Shown here: positions 1 to 7,553 of the stretch, in pieces | How positions within the stretch are numbered: position 1 is the stretch's first letter | Layout of the letters: each line of letters starts with the position of its first letter | The notes under the pieces: model-generated | Told to the model about the DNA's origin: nothing | Seen by the model: the letters and a program-made list of their open reading frames with translations, nothing else | Databases searched by the model: none | Assembly (NCBI GenBank): GCA_030041495.1 | Contig: JASHNT010000122.1 | Span: 62,001 to 126,000 of the forward strand | Direction: 5' to 3' | From: Bryobacteraceae bacterium | GTDB taxonomy: Bacteria; Acidobacteriota; Terriglobia; Bryobacterales; Bryobacteraceae | DNA length: 64,000 bases | Made by a program: the position numbers and the translations under genes

Positions 1-114
1 TTTGGTCCCGGTAACGTCATCATCGACACCTGCGAGCCGTGCGAAGTGCACTGGCTGGATCGCGGGGAACTGAAGCGGATCGCGTTCGCTCCGGACCATC
101 ATTACAGCACCTGA
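1..114 (+). CDS. Zinc-ribbon protein, C-terminal end only
   Basis: An open frame runs from the window edge to a TGA at 112-114 and gives 37 residues. It contains a CxxC pair (DTCEPC) followed by HWLDRGELKRI. This matches the second half of the TFIIB-type zinc-ribbon domain, where a second Cys pair is followed by a W-L-D-x-G-E-L segment. The first Cys pair would lie outside the window. The function of these short zinc-ribbon proteins is generally unknown. It is on the same strand as larE, 61 bases upstream of that start. Confidence 0.55.
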   Translation, partial: FGPGNVIIDTCEPCEVHWLDRGELKRIAFAPDHHYST

Positions 115-163
115 TTTCCGAACGGCACAACGGAGCCTTCGGCCTGTGCCGCTAGCCAACCCT

Positions 164-169
164 TATACT
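164..169 (+). promoter_or_regulatory. -10 box of a probable leaderless larE promoter
   Basis: TATACT is followed by six bases and then the larE ATG at 176. A transcription start 6-7 bases after the -10 box would coincide with the ATG, so the mRNA would have no leader. No Shine-Dalgarno sequence precedes the ATG. Confidence 0.5.
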
Positions 170-175
170 GAAAAT

Positions 176-1111
176 ATGGAATCCAAGCAGCAGCGCCTGC
201 TCGACGCGCTTGCGCGCATGGAGAGCGTGATTGTGGCCTACTCCGGCGGGGCGGATTCGGCGTACCTGGCTTGGGCCGCGCGGCAAGCGCTGGGAGACCG
301 GGCCATCGCGATCACGGCGGATTCGGCATCGCTGCCGGAGTCGCACAAACGCGACGCGGAAGAGTTCGCGCGGGCCTGGGGCATCCGCCACGAATACGTC
401 GCCACGCGCGAATTCGAGAACCCGGAGTACGTGAAGAACGACGGCAACCGCTGCTTCCATTGCAAGGATGAATTATTCACGCGGCTGGGCGAGCTGGCGC
501 GCGAGCGCGGCATCGCGCACGTAATCTATGGCGTGAACGTGGACGATCTGGGCGATTACCGGCCGGGGCAGCGTGCCGCGAAGCTGCACCATGCCGAAGC
601 TCCGCTGGTTGATGCGGGATTAACCAAGGCCGAGATCCGGGAACTTTCCCGCCGCGCCGGGCTCGCGACATGGGACCGTCCGGCATCGGCTTGCCTGAGT
701 TCGCGCATTCCTTACGGGACTCCGGTGACCATCCAGAACGTGAAGACGGTGGAGCGCGGCGAGGAAGAAATTCGCGCGCTCGGCTTCCGCCAGTTCCGCG
801 TTCGGTTCCATGGGGACCTGGTGCGCATCGAGATTGCGCCGGAAGAGCTGCCGTACGCGCTTCAGCTTGAGATGGCTCGCGAATTCACAGCCATCTTCAA
901 GCGGCTCGGGTTTCACTACGTGACGCTCGATCTGGAAGGCTACCGGCAGGGGGCGCTGAATGAGGCGCTGGTAGGCGTAAGTAACCATGGAGCGGACACG
1001 CCGCTCCATATCAGCAACCATAGAGCGGACACGCCGCTCCATATCAGCAACCATGGAGCGGACACGCCGCTCCATATCAGTTCGCCGACGGCCGCTCCAC
1101 ATGGTCGATGA
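176..1111 (+). CDS. larE: LarE, sulfur transferase for the nickel-pincer cofactor
   Basis: LarE adenylates pyridinium-3,5-dicarboxylate mononucleotide and converts its carboxylates to thiocarboxylates before LarC inserts nickel. The protein has a PP-loop (YSGGADS, residues 22-28), a CxxC motif (C93, C96), and the conserved ACLSSRIPYG segment with C173, the equivalent of the sulfur-donor cysteine. It ends its family homology at GYRQGALNEAL near residue 270. The last ~40 residues are an extension encoded by three 33-bp palindromic repeats. I chose the ATG at 176 because it follows a -10 box by six bases and the residues upstream look non-conserved. The 3' end overlaps the convergent TIGR03435 gene by 35 bases. 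larC lies about 10 kb downstream; larA and larB are not in the window. Confidence 0.92.
   Translation: MESKQQRLLDALARMESVIVAYSGGADSAYLAWAARQALGDRAIAITADSASLPESHKRDAEEFARAWGIRHEYVATREFENPEYVKNDGNRCFHCKDELFTRLGELARERGIAHVIYGVNVDDLGDYRPGQRAAKLHHAEAPLVDAGLTKAEIRELSRRAGLATWDRPASACLSSRIPYGTPVTIQNVKTVERGEEEIRALGFRQFRVRFHGDLVRIEIAPEELPYALQLEMAREFTAIFKRLGFHYVTLDLEGYRQGALNEALVGVSNHGADTPLHISNHRADTPLHISNHGADTPLHISSPTAAPHGR
983..1080. repeat. Three tandem 33-bp palindromic repeats inside the larE 3' end
   Basis: Three consecutive 33-base units are nearly identical. Each carries a 9-bp inverted repeat with a five-base ACACG loop, at 987-1009, 1020-1042 and 1053-1075. The outer two hairpins are perfect and the middle one has a single mismatch. 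The unit length is a multiple of three, so larE stays open and gains an 11-residue repeat (SNHGADTPLHI, with R for G in the middle copy). The array ends exactly at the stop codon of the convergent TIGR03435 gene. It could act as a two-way transcription terminator, although no T-run follows. Confidence 0.9.
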
Positions 1112-1955
1112 CCAGCACGTCTAAAGGAGCCTTAAGCGGCTCCAGCGTCAGCCCCAACTGCTCCCGAACCGCCGTGAACAGCCCAGGCCCCACTAATTGC
1201 GGATTGCCCGGGGCGGCGTCCGGATCTTTTTCGTAATCCAGCGTGAAATCGAACTCACCCGTGAGGCCGGTTCGATCGACGACGGGACGGTCCATCATTG
1301 GCGACAGCAGATCCGTGAATTCCTGAATCGGCCGGTTCTTGACCACCAGGTGAACATTGGGATCCGCCGGGCCCTGGCTCTGGAAAAACACGAGGTTGTC
1401 TTTGACTCGAGTGCCGTCCGGCCGTTGGACCATTTCACCGCTGCCTTTCCTAAGAGCCGGCTTCGGACCATTCCTCGCGACACCCAGCGCGTATACGGGA
1501 ACGTCTCTGGTCTCGCGGTGCAGCTTCAGGTTGAATCGCTCCGCCAGCAGCGCCTGAAGCATGTTCTGAAGCTCCGGTGCTGCGCCGCGATTGAACTGGG
1601 CCGGCGTATACGCAGGGGTTCCCGCGGGAACGTTCGCCAAGATCTGGTAACGTTCCGTCTTCACCCACTCGGGCGCGCCCGCGACATACGCGCAGGTGGA
1701 CAATTCACCGCAACTCGTGATCCCGTAGGCGCGCAGGATGAACCGGTACGCGCTCGCGGTGTAGTGGAACTGGCCAGGCGCGATACTCAACGAAGGCGCG
1801 CCTCCGCCTCTACCCGGATTCGCGCTCTTAGCACCCGCGGCCACCTCTCCGGAGACCTTCTTCACCGAAGCGACCTCAAACTGCTGCGCCTCCGCACAAG
1901 CCAGGAACCCGGCAATCACCGCTAATCCGAAACAAGCCGTGTTTGGCTGCTTCAT
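1077..1955 (-). CDS. TIGR03435 family secreted protein
   Basis: The protein has a signal peptide (MKQPNTACFGLAVIAGFLACAEA) and then the family start QQFEVASVK. The middle carries the typical LLAERFNLKLHRETRDVPVYAL segment, and the C-terminus has the family ending VIDHVERPS-N. TIGR03435 proteins of about 290 residues are expanded in Solibacter and relatives; no function is established. I chose the ATG at 1955 because it begins the signal peptide and lies one base after the symporter stop, which suggests translational coupling. It is the last gene of the PIG-L/symporter unit. Its stop codon abuts the palindromic repeats of larE. Confidence 0.88.
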   Translation of the reverse strand: MKQPNTACFGLAVIAGFLACAEAQQFEVASVKKVSGEVAAGAKSANPGRGGGAPSLSIAPGQFHYTASAYRFILRAYGITSCGELSTCAYVAGAPEWVKTERYQILANVPAGTPAYTPAQFNRGAAPELQNMLQALLAERFNLKLHRETRDVPVYALGVARNGPKPALRKGSGEMVQRPDGTRVKDNLVFFQSQGPADPNVHLVVKNRPIQEFTDLLSPMMDRPVVDRTGLTGEFDFTLDYEKDPDAAPGNPQLVGPGLFTAVREQLGLTLEPLKAPLDVLVIDHVERPSAN

Positions 1956-1956
1956 G

Positions 1957-3597
1957 TCAAGGCTGACGTTCGGCACTGCCGAAGCGTTGAGCGGCCAGAG
2001 CCACGCCAATCACCACCAGGCAGCCGATCACGTTGTACCAGAGAAACGCGATGTCGGTGAACTTGGCGGCGGCGAAGATGGCTGCCTCGCCGGCGAGCAC
2101 GCCCAGAAAAGCCGCGTTGCCATGGACCCGCTTGACGAAGAACGCCAGGATGAAGACGCCCAGCATGCCTCCGTAGAACAGCGAGCCGACCTGATTCACG
2201 GCGACGATCAACGCACCGAAGCCTTTGGCGAAGCTGGCGAAGACGGTCGCGTAGGCGCCCCAGAAGATGGTGGCGATGCGGGAAGCCGCAAGATAATGCG
2301 AATCCCCGGCGTTGGGACGCAGGTGGCGGCGGTAGATGTCGATCACCGTGACCGTGGCGAGCGAATTGATTTCACCGGAAATGGCGGACATAGCCGCGGT
2401 GAAAATCACGCCGATCGCCAAGCCGACAATTCCCACCGGCAGGTAACGCGTGACGAAGGCGAGAAAGATATAGTTCGTATCGTTGCCTCCGCCGGCTAGC
2501 GTCTCCGCACTTGTGCGCGCCGAGTCGATTTCATTTTGGGCGCGCTGAAAGGCTCGGACGGCAGACTCACCAGATTGCAAACGCATCGCCGCGCTGCGCC
2601 GGGCCTCGAAGGCGCGATCAAAATTGCCCTGAATGGCGGCGTAGCCAGGAGAGGCCTGCACCTGTTTCATCTCCACCGGCTGAAACAGCAAGGGTGGTTT
2701 TTCGAAGATGAAGAACACGTACACCATCGCGCCCAAAAACAAGATGAAGAACTGCACCGGAATTTTCCCCACCGCGTTGAACAGGAGGCTGAGGCGGCTT
2801 TGCGCGATGGACTTTCCAGTCAAGTAACGCTGCACCTGGCTCTGATCGCAGCCGAAATAGGCCAGCGCCAGGAACATCCCGCCGATCAAGCCGCTCCACA
2901 GGTTGTATTGATTGTTCCAATCGAAATGCAGATCCACGGCGTTTAGGCGGCCGGCCGCTCCTGCAATCTTTATCGCGTTCAGAAACGATACGCCGTGCGG
3001 AAGCCGCAGCACCGCGATCACCAGCGCGATTGCCAGCGCGGCCAGGATCACCACCATCTGTAGGACATCGGCCCAGGTCACGGCTTTGATGCCGCCCATG
3101 GTGGTGTAGAGGATCACCAGCCCACCCATCAGCAGAATGGTTACGCGAAACGGCCAACCCAGAACCACGGACAAAACGATGGCCGGCGCCGAGAGAGCCA
3201 GCCCCGCTTGCAAGCCGCGCGAAATAAGGAAAACGCCCGTTACCAGCGCGCGGGTTTTGGCATCGAAGCGCCGTTCGAGATATTCGTAGGCCGTGTAGAC
3301 ATTGGCGCGATGAAAAATGGGCACTGCTGTTGCGGAAAGAATGACCATCGCCAGGGGCAATCCGAAATAAAATTGCACGAAGCGCATGCCATCGACGTAA
3401 GCCTGGCTGGTGGTGGAGATGAACGTGATCGCGCTGGCCTGGGTCGCCATGATGGAGAGCCCCATGGCGTACCACGGCATGCTCTTGCCGGCCAGCATGA
3501 ATTGATTGATGTTGCCGGAGCCGCGCCCGCGCCACAGTCCGTAGGAGACCAGAAAGATCAGCCAGCCGGTGAGAACCGCCCAGTCGGCGTGGCTCAT
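1957..3597 (-). CDS. Sodium:solute symporter (SSS family)
   Basis: This is a polytopic inner-membrane transporter of about 546 residues. It begins MSHADWAVLTGWLIFLVSYG and carries family segments such as QASAITFISTTSQAY, TTMGGIKAVTWADVLQ, FGCDQSQVQRYLTGKS and FTAAMSAISGEINSLATV. A hydrophilic insert of about 80 residues, rich in Ala, Arg and Gln, lies before the last membrane segments. SSS proteins couple Na+ entry to uptake of sugars, organic acids, amino acids or sialic acid; the substrate here cannot be read from sequence. The start at 3597 is chosen because it overlaps the stop of the small upstream gene (ATGA). The neighbouring PIG-L deacetylase hints at an N-acetylated sugar or conjugate. 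Confidence 0.9.
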   Translation of the reverse strand: MSHADWAVLTGWLIFLVSYGLWRGRGSGNINQFMLAGKSMPWYAMGLSIMATQASAITFISTTSQAYVDGMRFVQFYFGLPLAMVILSATAVPIFHRANVYTAYEYLERRFDAKTRALVTGVFLISRGLQAGLALSAPAIVLSVVLGWPFRVTILLMGGLVILYTTMGGIKAVTWADVLQMVVILAALAIALVIAVLRLPHGVSFLNAIKIAGAAGRLNAVDLHFDWNNQYNLWSGLIGGMFLALAYFGCDQSQVQRYLTGKSIAQSRLSLLFNAVGKIPVQFFILFLGAMVYVFFIFEKPPLLFQPVEMKQVQASPGYAAIQGNFDRAFEARRSAAMRLQSGESAVRAFQRAQNEIDSARTSAETLAGGGNDTNYIFLAFVTRYLPVGIVGLAIGVIFTAAMSAISGEINSLATVTVIDIYRRHLRPNAGDSHYLAASRIATIFWGAYATVFASFAKGFGALIVAVNQVGSLFYGGMLGVFILAFFVKRVHGNAAFLGVLAGEAAIFAAAKFTDIAFLWYNVIGCLVVIGVALAAQRFGSAERQP

Positions 3598-3713
3598 GGA
3601 GCGAAGTGAACGGTGAAGAGGTAGAACGCGCCGATCAGGCACGCCAGGTACACGATTACGAAGACATAGACTCGCCGCCAGGTGCCTAAGACGGGAGGCG
3701 GTTCGTCGATCAT
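3594..3713 (-). CDS. 39-residue single-span membrane protein coupled to the symporter
   Basis: A short frame from an ATG at 3713 encodes MIDEPPPVLGTWRRVYVFV, followed by a hydrophobic stretch of about 20 residues and the tail FTVHFAP. It has a polar N-terminus with a WRR positive patch, so the N-terminus should face the cytoplasm. The stop overlaps the symporter start as ATGA, and the start is 13 bases after the PIG-L stop. Both spacings support a real coupled gene. I do not recognise a named family. Some SSS transporters have small accessory membrane subunits, so a symporter subunit or stabiliser is the simplest idea. It is too short for routine gene callers. Confidence 0.72.
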   Translation of the reverse strand: MIDEPPPVLGTWRRVYVFVIVYLACLIGAFYLFTVHFAP

Positions 3714-3726
3714 CGGATGCGCGGCT

Positions 3727-6444
3727 TCACTGTTGCGTCTTTGCGGCGCTCAACATGTTGGCGAAGATCCGGTACGCGCCGGGGACGCCGGCCGGGAGCT
3801 CGCGGAACCAGTCATAGGCGGAGTAGATATAGGCGCCCTTGCCGTATTTGACGTAGAGCATACCGCCGGGCAAAGGCTCCTCGCCGGGGTCGTGGGAAGA
3901 CAGCACGCTCTCATAGCGCGAATCCCAGCGATCGGCGAAGTACAAGCCGCGCTCCTGCACCCAGCCGCTGAAATCGGCTTCCATGATTTCGTTGGGAGCG
4001 TGCAGCAGAGCGAGCTGCGGATTGGGGAAGGTGACCGCAGCATTTTCGTCCGTAACCCGGTCGTTGCTGACGTGGATTGGATAGGGACCCAGGTGCTCGA
4101 GCACTCCGGTGGCTTCCACCTTGTCGGCTTCGACGGGACCGCGCAGAGGCGGCGGCGCAGCCGGAGCACCATTAGCTCCCGCCGGTCCACCGCGGCCAGC
4201 CCCGCGCCCTCTGCCACCGGCGCGCCCATTTGCGGCGGGCGGCCCCTGAGCCGGCGCACCGCCTTGGGCTCCCCGGCCACCGCCCGGACCACCTTCGGGC
4301 CGGCTGTATTCGGCGATTACGGTGCCGCCGTTCGAGGCGTAGTCAAACAGGCGCTGGTAGTTGGCGCGCAAGTCCGAGCGCGTGTTCCAGGCGCGAACGC
4401 CGGTGACGATGGCGTCATAGCGGGAAAGATCGCCGTGGCTCAAATCCTCTTCCGTGAGCAGGGTCACATCGCAACCGATTTGCCGCAAGGAAGCGGGTAC
4501 CTCGTCGCCCGCGCCCATCACGTAACCGATGTTCTTGGAGAGGTTCTTAATGTCGGCGCGCACCAACGACGCCTGCGCCAGCGGAAACAGAACCTGCTCC
4601 GGAAAATGCGGATAATCGATGGTTTCCGTTCCGCGGTCGACACTGCGGCCATCCACCATGGCTACGGCCCGGACCACGCCCTTGGCATTGGCCGCGGGAG
4701 GAGTCAATTCGAAGGAGACCGTAGTCTGGTCGCCCGTGCCGGACAGCTCGAAGTGCTGCGACGCCGGCTCCACTTTCCAGCCTTCGGGAACTTCAAGATG
4801 TGCGTCTCCGGAGGGTTTACCGGCGTTGGATTTAATGGGAACTTCGATCTTGCGCGGCTGCGTGTCCGCGAAAACCAAAGCTTGCTTGGAGAGATCAACG
4901 GCAACGGGAGGGACCACCGCCAGCGGACGAATCAAGTCGCCGTAGACCGGATCGGTGTAGCGATTCTCCACCGGACGCGTCAGCGTAATGCCGTCGCCAG
5001 CGATCTTCACATTGAAATGGGCTTCGAGAACCGGAGGGTTTTCCGGGAGGCCCACGTCGCGCTGATCTTTCACCGTATACAGCTCGCCGTCCTTGGGCTC
5101 TGTGAGCCAGTAGGGCTGCGAATACGGCTGATCCGCGGGAACACGGACGTTCAGCGTGTAGTTGCTGGGTTGATTATCGGCGAGCACCACCGGCTCCGGA
5201 GTCAACGCCGGCGCTCCTTCGATGCCGGTCAGCGTCACGCCGGTCAGAATTACGGGCGTCGGCGAGCGGCGAATCGCGGTGATGTTGACGCGCAGAGTGG
5301 AGCCTGGAACCACGGTTCCCGAAGCGGCTTGCGCTTCCAGCGCGAGACCGCTGGCCAGAGCCATGGCCTCATCGCATTCATCCAGCTTGCGGATGGCCCA
5401 GGGATCTCTGGTTTTATCGGCGAGCGCGGCGATCATGGCTCGAACTTGTGCCAGCGAAGGCAGCAACGCTTCCGGATGGGCGGGCACGAAAGAATCCAGC
5501 GTCTTGGTCAGCAGGGCGCCGACCGGCGCTCCGCCGGGAATCCGGTTCCAGGTGGTGTCGATGCCATCGAACACATCCTTAGCCGCCTTATCGCCTTCGA
5601 CCGTGATCAGCGCTTGCTTCTGCGAACCCATCCTTTCCGGGGTTCCCTGGCCCTGGCTGCGGTTGGTGCTGCGGCTGATGGCGCCGATTTGGGAATAAGA
5701 ATAGCCGAGCTCCGGCGAATATTCCCCGATGTCGACATCCAGGCGCGGCTCCTCTTCCTTGGCTCTCTCGCCACCCTTCTGGTCATTCTGCTGAATCCCA
5801 AGAGGGCTCTGCATCAGACGCTTGGCCTGCCAGACCTGGACGTATGGAAGCTGTTCCGGGAACTTGGTGGGGTCGGCCGCGGCGGTGAAGGCTTCCTTGC
5901 CGACAATGCCCGAGACCTGGTGCTGGCCGTGGCCATCGCGCGGCGTGCCGGTGAAGACATCGATGATCACATCCGGACGAAACCGGCGGATGTTCCACAC
6001 GACATCTGCGAGGACTTTCTCGCGCGGCCATTCCTCAAAGCTTTCCGCCGAGGTTTTGGAAAAGCCGAAGTCGATGGTCCGGCTGAAGTATTGCTCGGTG
6101 CCTTCGATCTTGCGGGAGGCGAGCAACTCCTGGGTGCGGATGATGCCCAACTCATCGCCCTGCTCCGGACCGATCAGGTTCTGCCCACCTTCCCCGCGCG
6201 TGAGCGACAGGTACGCCGCGCGCATGTGGCGGCCACGTGACAGATAGGCCAGCAGGACTTCGCGATCGTCATCGGGATGCGCGCCGATCATCATGACGCT
6301 TCCGAGCGTGTCCAACCGCTCCAGCGCCTGGCGGATCTCGATTTCGCCCGGGAACAGGCGCTGCGCGGGTGAGGGAGCAACGATTACAATCAGGACCGCG
6401 GCGGCTAACAGGAACGGGAGCAAGGGTTTCGGTCGCGTAGCCAT
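3727..6444 (-). CDS. Large secreted PIG-L family deacetylase
   Basis: PIG-L (LmbE-like) enzymes are zinc-dependent deacetylases of N-acetyl sugars and their conjugates. The N-terminus has a membrane or signal segment ending at PSPAQ. The zinc motif AHPDD is at residues 55-59 (H56, D58, D59), with the second site HGQHQ at 172-176. The protein is far longer (905 residues) than a bare PIG-L domain of about 230. A beta-rich middle region resembles NEW3-type sandwich domains. Residues ~600-690 look like a glutamine-amidotransferase-like or ThuA-like fold. A Gly/Arg/Ala/Pro-rich low-complexity insert lies near residue 705-755. The ATG at 6444 begins the signal peptide. It is the first gene of the deacetylase/symporter unit. 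Confidence 0.87.
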   Translation of the reverse strand: MATRPKPLLPFLLAAAVLIVIVAPSPAQRLFPGEIEIRQALERLDTLGSVMMIGAHPDDDREVLLAYLSRGRHMRAAYLSLTRGEGGQNLIGPEQGDELGIIRTQELLASRKIEGTEQYFSRTIDFGFSKTSAESFEEWPREKVLADVVWNIRRFRPDVIIDVFTGTPRDGHGQHQVSGIVGKEAFTAAADPTKFPEQLPYVQVWQAKRLMQSPLGIQQNDQKGGERAKEEEPRLDVDIGEYSPELGYSYSQIGAISRSTNRSQGQGTPERMGSQKQALITVEGDKAAKDVFDGIDTTWNRIPGGAPVGALLTKTLDSFVPAHPEALLPSLAQVRAMIAALADKTRDPWAIRKLDECDEAMALASGLALEAQAASGTVVPGSTLRVNITAIRRSPTPVILTGVTLTGIEGAPALTPEPVVLADNQPSNYTLNVRVPADQPYSQPYWLTEPKDGELYTVKDQRDVGLPENPPVLEAHFNVKIAGDGITLTRPVENRYTDPVYGDLIRPLAVVPPVAVDLSKQALVFADTQPRKIEVPIKSNAGKPSGDAHLEVPEGWKVEPASQHFELSGTGDQTTVSFELTPPAANAKGVVRAVAMVDGRSVDRGTETIDYPHFPEQVLFPLAQASLVRADIKNLSKNIGYVMGAGDEVPASLRQIGCDVTLLTEEDLSHGDLSRYDAIVTGVRAWNTRSDLRANYQRLFDYASNGGTVIAEYSRPEGGPGGGRGAQGGAPAQGPPAANGRAGGRGRGAGRGGPAGANGAPAAPPPLRGPVEADKVEATGVLEHLGPYPIHVSNDRVTDENAAVTFPNPQLALLHAPNEIMEADFSGWVQERGLYFADRWDSRYESVLSSHDPGEEPLPGGMLYVKYGKGAYIYSAYDWFRELPAGVPGAYRIFANMLSAAKTQQ

Positions 6445-6508
6445 AAGCGTTGAACCATTATCCAACACTCCAGCCTCGACCGGAATATGGGAAACTCTCG
6501 CGCTCCCC

Positions 6509-6514
6509 TATAAT
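6509..6514 (+). promoter_or_regulatory. -10 box of the sugar-binding lipoprotein gene
   Basis: A consensus TATAAT lies 15 bases before the ATG at 6530, in the region between this gene and the divergent PIG-L gene. I see no convincing -35 box and no strong Shine-Dalgarno sequence. Confidence 0.55.
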
Positions 6515-6529
6515 CACCATTTGGAACCT

Positions 6530-7510
6530 ATGTCAAAACTACGGACGCTGTCCGCTCTCGCTCCCGTGCTTGCCGCATGCGTTATGTCCGCGGCTTGCAG
6601 CGCGCTTCCTCACACCGAAGGCGAAAAGTACTACCTGGTGGTGCCTAACACCAAGTCGCCCTATTTCATGCAACTGGACGCCGGTTTGGAACAAGCCGCC
6701 GGCGAATTGAAAGTACACGTGGCTCTGATTGGGCCGGACTCCTACGACCCGATGGGCGAGAACTCGGAATTCAATCGCATTGCCGCGCTGAAACCGGCAG
6801 GCATGCTGGTCTCCGTGGCCGACGCCAAGCTGATGACGCCCAGCATCAACGCGGCCATTGAGGCCGGCATCCCGGTGATCACCGTCGACTCTGACGCCGA
6901 CGGCAGCAAGCGGCTCTTCTTTGTCGGCAGCGATAATTACGAAGTCGGGGAACTGGGAGGGCGTCTATTGGAGGAAAAACTCAACGGCGAAGGCAACATC
7001 GCCGCGATCTACACCAAGGGCCAGCCCAACCTGGAGCGGCGTCTGCAGGGTTACCGCAGCGTCATCGACATGCATCCGAAGATGAAGCTGGTGGATACTG
7101 CCGACGACAAAGGCGATCCGACCAATGTCTTCGATGCCGCGGAGGCTCTGCTCAACAAGAGCACACCCAAGATCGACGCGATCGTGCTGCTGGAGGCGCA
7201 GTCCGGCGCGCAGGTTTCCGAGGTGCTGAAGCGCGACAACCTGAACAAAGTGCTGATCGCCATGGACGCGCTGCCGGGAACGCTGGACGGGATCGAGCAG
7301 GGGAGGATTACGGCCAGCGTGGCGCAGAAGCCGTTCACCATGGGCTACACCGGATTGCGCATGCTGGCGGATTTGTTCCTGTACAAGCTGCCCTCGCTCA
7401 CCGTGGACTTCGCGCACGATCCGAAGTCGCCGATCCCCCACTTTGTCGACACGGGCGTGGCGATGGTGGACCAGTCCAACGTGAAGGTGTACCGCGATGC
7501 GGCGAAGTAG
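6530..7510 (+). CDS. Periplasmic sugar-binding lipoprotein (RbsB-like)
   Basis: This is a substrate-binding protein of the ribose/galactose type (Peripla_BP_4 fold) of 326 residues. The N-terminal signal peptide has a lipobox L-A-A-C17, so it is probably lipid-anchored. Family features include YYLVVPNTKSPYFMQLDAGLEQAA near the N-terminus, GIPVITVDSDA in the hinge region, and VGSDNYEVGELGGRLLEEKL. Binding proteins of this group normally feed an ABC permease and ATPase, but none is adjacent: upstream is the divergent PIG-L gene and downstream is the convergent ispB. It may serve a transporter encoded elsewhere or act as a sensor. I chose the ATG at 6530 because it begins the signal peptide. Confidence 0.9.
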   Translation: MSKLRTLSALAPVLAACVMSAACSALPHTEGEKYYLVVPNTKSPYFMQLDAGLEQAAGELKVHVALIGPDSYDPMGENSEFNRIAALKPAGMLVSVADAKLMTPSINAAIEAGIPVITVDSDADGSKRLFFVGSDNYEVGELGGRLLEEKLNGEGNIAAIYTKGQPNLERRLQGYRSVIDMHPKMKLVDTADDKGDPTNVFDAAEALLNKSTPKIDAIVLLEAQSGAQVSEVLKRDNLNKVLIAMDALPGTLDGIEQGRITASVAQKPFTMGYTGLRMLADLFLYKLPSLTVDFAHDPKSPIPHFVDTGVAMVDQSNVKVYRDAAK

Positions 7511-7512
7511 GA

Positions 7513-7548
7513 GGTTGAGGCGGAGGAGCCTCGTGCCCCGCCCCAACC
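7513..7548. terminator. Hairpin between convergent genes
   Basis: GGTTGAGGCGG (7513-7523) pairs with CCGCCCCAACC (7538-7548), with one mismatch across an 11-bp stem. It fills the 43-base gap between the convergent lipoprotein and ispB genes. No T-run follows on either strand, so termination would be of the U-poor type. Confidence 0.5.
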
Positions 7549-7553
7549 GGTAC

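Noticed and set aside
38-111. tRNA-like or rRNA-like segments
   Set aside because: I looked through the window for T-loop and anticodon patterns and for rRNA signatures and found none that held up; a covariance-model scan would be decisive.
982-1081. CRISPR-like array at the larE end
   Set aside because: Units are directly adjacent with no variable spacers, only three copies exist, and no cas genes are in the window.
2618-3535. 305-codon frame on the minus strand inside the symporter
   Set aside because: It is a shifted-frame shadow of the symporter, rich in Arg and His, with no membrane segments.
3682-6240. Open frame of 852 codons on the plus strand opposite the PIG-L gene
   Set aside because: It is antisense to a gene with clear zinc motifs, has no domain-like pattern, and is rich in Arg/Gly/Leu as expected for a shadow frame in GC-rich DNA.
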